Shown here one piece after another: positions 58,455 through 64,000 of a stretch of 64,000 nt of DNA. How positions within the stretch are numbered: position 1 is the first letter of the stretch; each line of letters starts with the position of its first letter. Source of the DNA: Methanolobus vulcani (GTDB lineage Archaea; Halobacteriota; Methanosarcinia; Methanosarcinales; Methanosarcinaceae); the NCBI RefSeq assembly GCF_006546655.1, contig NZ_VIAQ01000015.1, positions 588,757 to 652,756 on the forward strand, read 5' to 3'. Below the pieces are notes generated by a model. It ran no database searches. It had not been told where the DNA came from and saw only the letters and a list, made by a program, of their open reading frames with translations. The position numbers and the translations under genes were made by a program.

Positions 58455-58574
58455 TCATCGCTCCATATGGCAATTATCCTGTCGGTGGCAATATGTGTAT
58501 CTTTCATCATCGCTGATGGTCAGTATGCAGTCCGCATATGCTTCATCAACTCCAGAATCTCTTATTCTTGGCAT
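58455..58574 (-). CDS. Possible 39-residue protein overlapping the lhr 3' end
   Basis: From ATG 58574 (inside the last codons of the helicase gene, in another frame) the strand reads [20 protein letters not shown], then [19 protein letters not shown] to TGA 58455. GAGAGGAAC lies directly before the ATG. Three Cys and two His residues could bind a metal. No family recognised. A 29-bp overlap with lhr would couple them. It may also be a chance frame. Confidence 0.33.
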   Translation of the reverse strand: MPRIRDSGVDEAYADCILTISDDERYTYCHRQDNCHMER

Positions 58575-61377
58575 AGTTCCTCTCAGCTACCAGAATATCA
58601 CGATAAAATGCTTCTTCATCATGTCGCATTTTTTGTATGACACGGGTTGCCATCTCAGGACCAACACCTCTGCTTGCAAGTGCTATTACTGCCATTTTTC
58701 CATGTGTCATTACAATATTCGCATTCCTGTAAACCCTGCGGATACGTTTAATATCTTCTTTTGCAGTGACCTTATCCTGTTTTTTGACAAGTTTTATCTC
58801 CTCATCTTCCCAGGGTTTTAGTGCCGCCACCATCCCTGAATCACAAACAGGACATATAATCTCATCAGGGACATTCTTCACCTGTCTTCTTGATGTCCAT
58901 TTCTTGCAATGCACACAGAAAAGTATTACATTATCATTCATAATGCGCTCTTTCAAAGCCATAACAATAGACCTGTCAGCTTTTTCAGGAGCTACAAGGT
59001 CACGTTTCATGGAAAAACCTGAACTACCTATTGGTGTTGCCCTGCTCACCACAACACGAATCTCGCCTTCAGCCATCCTTGTCAGTATCTCTGTGACTCT
59101 CTCAACATCCAGCATATCATGGAATATCTCTCTGATAACTTCGTCATACATTGCAGTGTCACGATAGATCTCAAGCAGCTTTTTCATGCTTATCCTGTCA
59201 TAATCGATATCCTTGCTAAGAGCACCGAATTTTCTGGCAACATGTACCATTTTCCACTTCATCAACGAAGTGTTCTTCAGGGTCATCTCAATGATAGGTT
59301 CAATATGCTCCGGCTGTATATCCTGCAAAAGAGTTTCAATTTCCTTAGCCTTTATTCTGCGTGGCAGTGTCATTTTTATTCTGTAAGGATCGATCTCCTG
59401 TGCCACGCTGCTTCCGTATCTTGCAGCAAGCAATGAAGTCAGCACCTTTGCAAGTGTTTCGTTGGCATTATGACCAATGCATGTGTTGATTAGCACTGCA
59501 TCACCGTCATTCTCGATAACAAAAAGATGCTGGTCAGGAAGTGGATAACCACCTTCAACATGTTCTCTGATTATTGAAAGAAGCTCAGTCAAACTATCAG
59601 GGTCAATAGGATACAAAGTAGCAAGTTCAGTAGCTATCTCAGTGTCTTCCTTTTCTTCAAGTATCATTCCTGCAATTACAGAACGTATATTTGCAACTTC
59701 CTGTGCGACCTCAAAAGGCACAGGAATTTCTTCGCCTGTCCAGCTTGGTATTTCTCCCATACCCCTGACGGGTTCCACTTTAATCCTGTTGCGATCACTT
59801 ATCATCTCAATGACACGCCACATGTCACCTTTAGTAATGAACACAGCACCGGGTGTGGCAAAATTAATAACAAAAGCCTCATCAAGAACTCCAACAGGTC
59901 TGCCGGTGACAATATCGAAAATCTCGTATTTCTTCTCGTCCGGAATCATGGAGAGGTTATCGTAATAGTATTGCCAGCTCTTTCTCCTGCGGCTTATATT
60001 ATCGGAACCTTCCTCCTGCCAGACCATGCGATAATCTTTGATCTGCGCTATCACTTTCCTGAGAACTTCAATTCTAAGGTTCCTGAAAGGGTAAGCTCGC
60101 TTTAAGATAGTGTATATTTTTTCAATTCCAATATCCCCGAAATCAAGCACAATTCCGGCAAGCTGGTTTGCCACGACATCAAGAGAATTCATGTGTGGAG
60201 AAATAGATTCAACCTTTCCTTCATTTGCAAGTTTACAGATTGCCATGCTCTCAGCCACATCATCGGCATCCATGGCAATGATAGTACCTCTGGAAACCTC
60301 ATGTATCCTGTGTCCCGCACGTCCCACACGTTGCAAGAGCCTGGAAACCTGTCTCGGTGAACCATACTGGACAACATGGTCCACGTTACCTATATCAATT
60401 CCAAGCTCCATTGATGATGTACAAATGAGTCCCTGAAGGTCACCGTTCTTGAAAGATTCCTCTGCTTCGATACGTGAATCAACAGACAGAGAACCGTGAT
60501 GAACTCCAATTGGTAGTTCAAGCATATTGAATCCGGCAGCAAGTGCTTCAGCACTCTGCCTTGTATTCACGAATACCAGCGTGGAGACGTTATCCAAAAC
60601 AATATCTCTCACACAGCGTATATGTGCTGCAAAGTTCACATCGCATGCCAGTTTCTTAGAGAGAGTGATGTCATCATCTGTAATTTGTGGACAAACTACG
60701 CTGAAATCAAGAAGTTTGAGTAAGGATACAGAAACAATAGATACCTCTCTTTCAGAACCTGCAAGAAACTTTGCCACTTCTTCAGGATTACCCACCGTGG
60801 CTGAAAGCCCGATTCTCTGGAATTCTCCTGAAAGTTCCACAAGTCTTTCAAGACCAACTGCAAGTTGAGTTCCTCTCTTAGAGGATGCCATTTCATGTAT
60901 TTCATCCACGACAACGTGGGTTACATAAGAAAGGTTCTTTCGTAGACGTGAACCGGTAAACATTGCTTGCAAAGTTTCCGGGGTTGTTATCAGAAAATCT
61001 GGCGGTTTGCGTGATTGCTTCTGCCTTTCATACTGGGAAGTATCTCCATGCCTTACCTGAACATCGATGCCAAGTTCCTTTCCCCACCACTGTATGCGTG
61101 AGAGCATATCACGGTTCAGTGCCCTGAGTGGAGTAATGTAAAGAGCCGAAATTCCAACTCTCTGTTCCTGTGTTTTGGCAAGAATGGCATGGAATATAGG
61201 AAGAACAGCAGATTCGGTTTTTCCAGAGCCAGTAGGAGCAATGAGGAATGTGTGGTCACCTTTAAGAATATATGGAAATACCTTTTCCTGTGGCTCGGTA
61301 GGTGCCTTAAATCCCTGTTTTTCCAGGGCGGCCTGAATTCTAAGGTCAAATGAATCGAATATGTTGTCAAAACTCAT
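58546..61377 (-). CDS. lhr: Lhr-type ATP-dependent helicase
   Basis: 943 residues. RecA-like domains carry PTEPQEK (Q motif), [10 protein letters not shown] (Walker A, about 46-55), [14 protein letters not shown] (about 160), SATVG and QRVGRAGH (motif VI). The Lhr-specific winged helix and C-terminal domain follow. A zinc-type Cys pair is seen in CVHCKKW and CPVCDSG near residues 830-860, a feature of archaeal Lhr/Hel308-like proteins. Lhr enzymes unwind RNA:DNA hybrids and branched DNA in repair. Its start overlaps the metallophosphoesterase stop by 4 nt. Confidence 0.93.
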   Translation of the reverse strand: MSFDNIFDSFDLRIQAALEKQGFKAPTEPQEKVFPYILKGDHTFLIAPTGSGKTESAVLPIFHAILAKTQEQRVGISALYITPLRALNRDMLSRIQWWGKELGIDVQVRHGDTSQYERQKQSRKPPDFLITTPETLQAMFTGSRLRKNLSYVTHVVVDEIHEMASSKRGTQLAVGLERLVELSGEFQRIGLSATVGNPEEVAKFLAGSEREVSIVSVSLLKLLDFSVVCPQITDDDITLSKKLACDVNFAAHIRCVRDIVLDNVSTLVFVNTRQSAEALAAGFNMLELPIGVHHGSLSVDSRIEAEESFKNGDLQGLICTSSMELGIDIGNVDHVVQYGSPRQVSRLLQRVGRAGHRIHEVSRGTIIAMDADDVAESMAICKLANEGKVESISPHMNSLDVVANQLAGIVLDFGDIGIEKIYTILKRAYPFRNLRIEVLRKVIAQIKDYRMVWQEEGSDNISRRRKSWQYYYDNLSMIPDEKKYEIFDIVTGRPVGVLDEAFVINFATPGAVFITKGDMWRVIEMISDRNRIKVEPVRGMGEIPSWTGEEIPVPFEVAQEVANIRSVIAGMILEEKEDTEIATELATLYPIDPDSLTELLSIIREHVEGGYPLPDQHLFVIENDGDAVLINTCIGHNANETLAKVLTSLLAARYGSSVAQEIDPYRIKMTLPRRIKAKEIETLLQDIQPEHIEPIIEMTLKNTSLMKWKMVHVARKFGALSKDIDYDRISMKKLLEIYRDTAMYDEVIREIFHDMLDVERVTEILTRMAEGEIRVVVSRATPIGSSGFSMKRDLVAPEKADRSIVMALKERIMNDNVILFCVHCKKWTSRRQVKNVPDEIICPVCDSGMVAALKPWEDEEIKLVKKQDKVTAKEDIKRIRRVYRNANIVMTHGKMAVIALASRGVGPEMATRVIQKMRHDEEAFYRDILVAERNYAKNKRFWS

Positions 61378-62243
61378 TTATTGCTCCTTTCTTTACTCCT
61401 GCTTCCTTGACCTTTACGTTTTTTCCTCGGCCGAACCTTGCTTTCTTCAAGTTTCCTTATGTTCTTCAGTTTACCCAGCTGAGTTCCATCCAGCAGGTAT
61501 GCCTGGGCATTATCGATATCAACACCTCGTGATGAAAATAATGGTCCCAGCAGGTCATCATGCATTGATTCATTAAAAGCCACACCGCCACAGAGTTCAT
61601 TGAACGATGGTACGATTATCAGCTCCGGGTCATTCCAGTTCTCACTGTCTTTTTCAAGTTCAAGGCTGCTGAAATGTTCCTGAAGTACAGGAAGATTAAG
61701 GCGTGTTCTTATCCAGCTTTGTTCCACCATAGCATAACCCAGTGAATCGGTAAGGCGTATAGTTGGGTGGTTGTGTGCGGTGATTATGTATTCAGCTTTA
61801 AACATTTCCGGGTCAGGCCACGTGTGCCCGTGGAAATAACCCACATCTTCAATGACAGATCCCCTTGCAGGATGAACGGTTATGTTCTTCTTATCCGGTA
61901 ACAGGTACTCGATTCCACCATCGTGGTTTCCGGGAAATATATCCACATCTGCATGGTCAGAGAGTGCTGAAAGGAAATATGGTATTTCATCTCTCTCCTG
62001 CCATGATATTTGTGGGACATTGTGTTTCACATCTCCAAGCAGGATTATTCTGTCAGGAGAAGTCTGCTCTATGTAATTTAGAATCCTTTCAAGCCCGTAT
62101 TTCATACGGCTTGGGATTGAAAATCCACTTCTATAAAGATCCCACTCGATTCCCAGATGGATATCGGCAACTACCAGTGACTTTGTTTCGTTTCTAACCA
62201 CAAGTGCGGGTTCATCAATAATAGGGTCTATCTGTATGGTCAT
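61374..62243 (-). CDS. Metallophosphoesterase coupled to lhr
   Basis: 289 residues. The calcineurin-like metal site is complete: [29 protein letters not shown] and TAHNHP. A Lys/Arg-rich end ([19 protein letters not shown]) suggests nucleic acid binding. Family members paired with Lhr or DNA ligase genes are thought to act as nucleases or phosphatases in DNA repair. The gene's stop overlaps the lhr start (ATGA), a strong coupling, so the two proteins probably work together. Confidence 0.88.
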   Translation of the reverse strand: MTIQIDPIIDEPALVVRNETKSLVVADIHLGIEWDLYRSGFSIPSRMKYGLERILNYIEQTSPDRIILLGDVKHNVPQISWQERDEIPYFLSALSDHADVDIFPGNHDGGIEYLLPDKKNITVHPARGSVIEDVGYFHGHTWPDPEMFKAEYIITAHNHPTIRLTDSLGYAMVEQSWIRTRLNLPVLQEHFSSLELEKDSENWNDPELIIVPSFNELCGGVAFNESMHDDLLGPLFSSRGVDIDNAQAYLLDGTQLGKLKNIRKLEESKVRPRKKRKGQGSRSKERSNK

Positions 62244-62264
62244 TTTTGTGGAAGTTTTCTCAAA

Positions 62265-62678
62265 TCAGCTATTATCCTTTTTGTTCATGTGGTCTATTTT
62301 CTCTGACATTTCAAAGACAACTTTTTTCAGTTCATCAATGTTATTCTCAAGTTCAAGGATCTTATTATACATCGGACTTCTGTCATCTTTTATTGCCTGC
62401 TCCTGAGAAAAACGCTGCTTGCTTGGGAATACATATACGTAGGTAAGCCACATGCCTATAAATGCCACTATGAAAAGTGCTGCAAGGAACAGCAGGTAAT
62501 GGGGAAATAACATTCTCATGAAACTGTCACCTGAACTGTAATACTGCAATCTTGTTATCATCAGGAAATTAAGCAGGGAGAAAAGGAACATAGTTTCTCC
62601 TACTATTATCAGCATTCCTCCAATTCTTGTTGACATTTTTCGCTGTTTTGGGATTATCTTTTCAAACATGGAGCTCAT
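62265..62678 (-). CDS. Small membrane protein with C-terminal coiled coil
   Basis: 137 residues, not recognised. Two hydrophobic helices (about 19-42 and 58-83, GGMLIIVGETMFLFSLLNFL and HYLLFLAALFIVAFIG) are followed by a predicted coiled coil (ILELENNIDELKKVVFEMSE, near 108-127). The first upstream gene of the phosphoesterase-lhr group, 21 bp before it. ATG 62678 and an in-frame ATG 3 codons later are both usable starts. Confidence 0.65.
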   Translation of the reverse strand: MSSMFEKIIPKQRKMSTRIGGMLIIVGETMFLFSLLNFLMITRLQYYSSGDSFMRMLFPHYLLFLAALFIVAFIGMWLTYVYVFPSKQRFSQEQAIKDDRSPMYNKILELENNIDELKKVVFEMSEKIDHMNKKDNS

Positions 62679-62959
62679 TAAAAGGAAATTGGTTTAATGT
62701 GATATTTATATTTGTAGTGATGTGTGGGATATTCCTGGGTTTTTAGGGTTATGTAAAAAGAATAAAATGAGAAATCATTTGATTTGAATTCTCCTTTGAG
62801 TAATGTTGGAGATATAGGTTTCATATATTACATAATTTTTATAAATATGCATTATACAAACATGCTTAATTAGTATTCACCGATTTATTTTATATAAAAT
62901 TGGTACGTAAGTGTGCATCAAATAGTATTATACGTAATGCTTGTTCATGGGGGTACTAA
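62679..62959. other. Promoter-containing gap before the regulator gene
   Basis: 281 bp, AT-rich. TATA-like ATTTTATATAAAAT lies near 62887-62900, upstream of the next gene by about 60 bp. No gene seen. Confidence 0.45.
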
Positions 62960-63748
62960 TTGACTAAAAAACGATTACTTGATGTAGCATTTGCTTCTGA
63001 AAAGAGAATGAATGTGCTATTATTTCTGCACGGTGGTGCAAAAGAAATGGCTACTCTTCTGGAATTAATGGACACGAGCAGAAATTCATTGCTTCCTCAA
63101 ATGAAGATTCTGGAAGAGCATTATCTGATTATTCATTACAATGATACTTATGAGTTGACAACTATTGGAAAACTTCTTGTTGACAATATGATTCCTTTAG
63201 TGGATAAAACCAATGTCATCGACATTGATGTTGATTATTGGGGAAGCCGGGATCTTGATTTCATTCCATCCTACTTACTTAAAAAAATAGGTCAGCTTAA
63301 TCATTGTGAAATAATAAATCCAGATATCACTGAATTATTTTCAATGCATAAATCTTTCAATATTGATTATAAAGTATCCTCTCGTGTTTATGTAGTTACT
63401 ACTACACTATACCCAAATTTCAATTCGAACATTGCAGAACTGCTTGAAAATAATGTTGATTTCTACTATATAGTTTCTCAGGAATTACTTAACAAGCTAA
63501 GAACAGAATATAAAAAAGAGTTTACAAGTTTTATCAGCAATAAATTCTTCCACATGTATATTTACACTAAAGAGATGAAATTCTTATATTTCACCTTTGA
63601 TAGTGTTCACTCTGTAATAAGTGCGTTTAATAATAACGGAGAGTTTGATTATAAGTTCATGTTATGCAAAGGTCAAAGTGCAGTTGACTGGACAAAAGAA
63701 CTTTATGATAATATCCTTAAAGACTCAACAGCAGTAACTGAGATTTAA
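62960..63748 (+). CDS. Winged-helix regulator, FilR1/DUF1724 type (Msr-like)
   Basis: 262 residues. The amino-terminal winged helix (NVLLFLHGGAKEMATLLELM, SRNSLLPQMKILEEHYLI, YELTTIGKLL) is followed by a ligand-domain of FilR1/DUF1724 pattern. In Methanosarcina such proteins (MsrA-E) control the mta operons. It starts with TTG 62960 preceded by GGGGGT. Its position 4.7 kb from mtaA makes it a possible regulator of that cluster, which is an inference; homologs are numerous in these genomes. Confidence 0.72.
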   Translation: MTKKRLLDVAFASEKRMNVLLFLHGGAKEMATLLELMDTSRNSLLPQMKILEEHYLIIHYNDTYELTTIGKLLVDNMIPLVDKTNVIDIDVDYWGSRDLDFIPSYLLKKIGQLNHCEIINPDITELFSMHKSFNIDYKVSSRVYVVTTTLYPNFNSNIAELLENNVDFYYIVSQELLNKLRTEYKKEFTSFISNKFFHMYIYTKEMKFLYFTFDSVHSVISAFNNNGEFDYKFMLCKGQSAVDWTKELYDNILKDSTAVTEI

Positions 63749-64000
63749 TTAGTATCTTTCTTTTTTACCTGCAGAAATTTATTGACAAAGGCGTGATGGT
63801 CAAAAACTAGTTGAAGCTTATTCCTGAAGCGGTTTTTATCCCGGCCAGAACGCTGCTTCATTTTACAGCTTACTCTCTTATGACCAGTTTGCATTATGTA
63901 TTATTATATGAACCACGGGCAGCTATATTATTGTGAATTATTAGGCGGGCATAATTCAAAACTCAAGGTTATGTATCTTTTTTACAGGCTGTCCGACAAT
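63749..64000. other. Right-hand tail, no supported gene
   Basis: The last 252 bp carry a T-rich stop signal after the regulator (TCTTTCTTTTTTACC, about 63754). A minus-strand frame of 49 codons (ATG 63894 to TAA 63745) with a basic composition exists but overlaps the regulator stop and lacks a ribosome-binding site. I cannot support it as a gene. Confidence 0.4.

Noticed and set aside
63745..63894. 49-codon minus-strand ORF at the right edge
   Set aside because: No ribosome-binding site, overlaps the regulator stop, basic low-information composition.

Overview
The window is a chromosomal segment of a methylotrophic methanogenic archaeon of the Methanosarcinaceae, probably Methanolobus-like or Methanococcoides-like. 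The assignment rests on a methanol methyltransferase set (mtaC, mtaB, mtaA), a RamA-type corrinoid activator, archaeal TFB, RpoK, RpoN and Gar1, the archaeal modified mevalonate pathway, archaeal RNase J, a homocysteine synthesis operon of methanogen type, low-GC AT-rich intergenic DNA with TATA boxes, and an intron-containing tRNA. Genus is inference. I see no CRISPR array, insertion sequence, prophage, rRNA gene or replication origin.

Layout. 1-7658 (minus) is the 5' part of one giant hybrid histidine kinase: about 15 PAS domains, a PocR domain, HisKA, HATPase and two receiver domains. It is open at the left edge and longer than 2550 residues. Divergent from it is a soluble protein with two Cache-like modules (8284-10692), then a small K+ channel, a broken small ORF and a TPR protein with near-identical repeats. 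13.7-17.0 kb (minus) holds tRNA-Thr, trm5, a LysE exporter, tfb and gar1. 17.4-20.1 kb is ppdK. 20.2-30.1 kb (minus) is the classic archaeal cluster idsA, RNase J, fni, isopentenyl phosphate kinase, mevalonate kinase, MEMO, rpsB, rpoK, tRNA-Pro with intron, rpoN, rpsI, rplM, rpl18e, followed by two conserved genes and serA.

32-45 kb is mixed: a membrane sensor kinase, alaX, an MFS transporter, an Hsp20 protein, a sensor kinase broken by an in-frame TGA inside its ATP-binding box, a three-gene homocysteine/sulfide assimilation operon, a membrane TM-helix-repeat protein and an aminotransferase. 45.0-48.8 kb is an iron block: a DtxR-type repressor, feoA, feoB, a small membrane protein and a Cys-rich FeoC-like protein.

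49.1-58.2 kb is the methanol block: ramA-like activase, CobW/G3E GTPase with a His-rich tail, mtaC-mtaB behind a long leader, then on the minus strand a hydantoinase/oxoprolinase (ASKHA-fold) protein and mtaA. MtaB cleaves methanol and methylates the corrinoid on MtaC, MtaA passes the methyl to coenzyme M, and RamA-like (perhaps with the other ASKHA protein) would reactivate oxidised corrinoid. 58.5-62.7 kb (minus) holds an Lhr-type helicase coupled to a metallophosphoesterase and a small membrane protein; 62.9-63.7 kb is an Msr/FilR1-type winged-helix regulator.

Several genes shorter than 60 codons, or running off the edge, were found by direct reading: the giant kinase, rpoK, two possible small proteins (36702-36815 and 58455-58574) and a TAG-interrupted fragment (11254-11427). 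The most interesting items are the giant kinase with its internal 759-bp PAS-pair duplication and the neighbouring orphan Cache protein, the methanol block with two different ASKHA ATPases, and the tandemly duplicated promoter segment in front of ramA.
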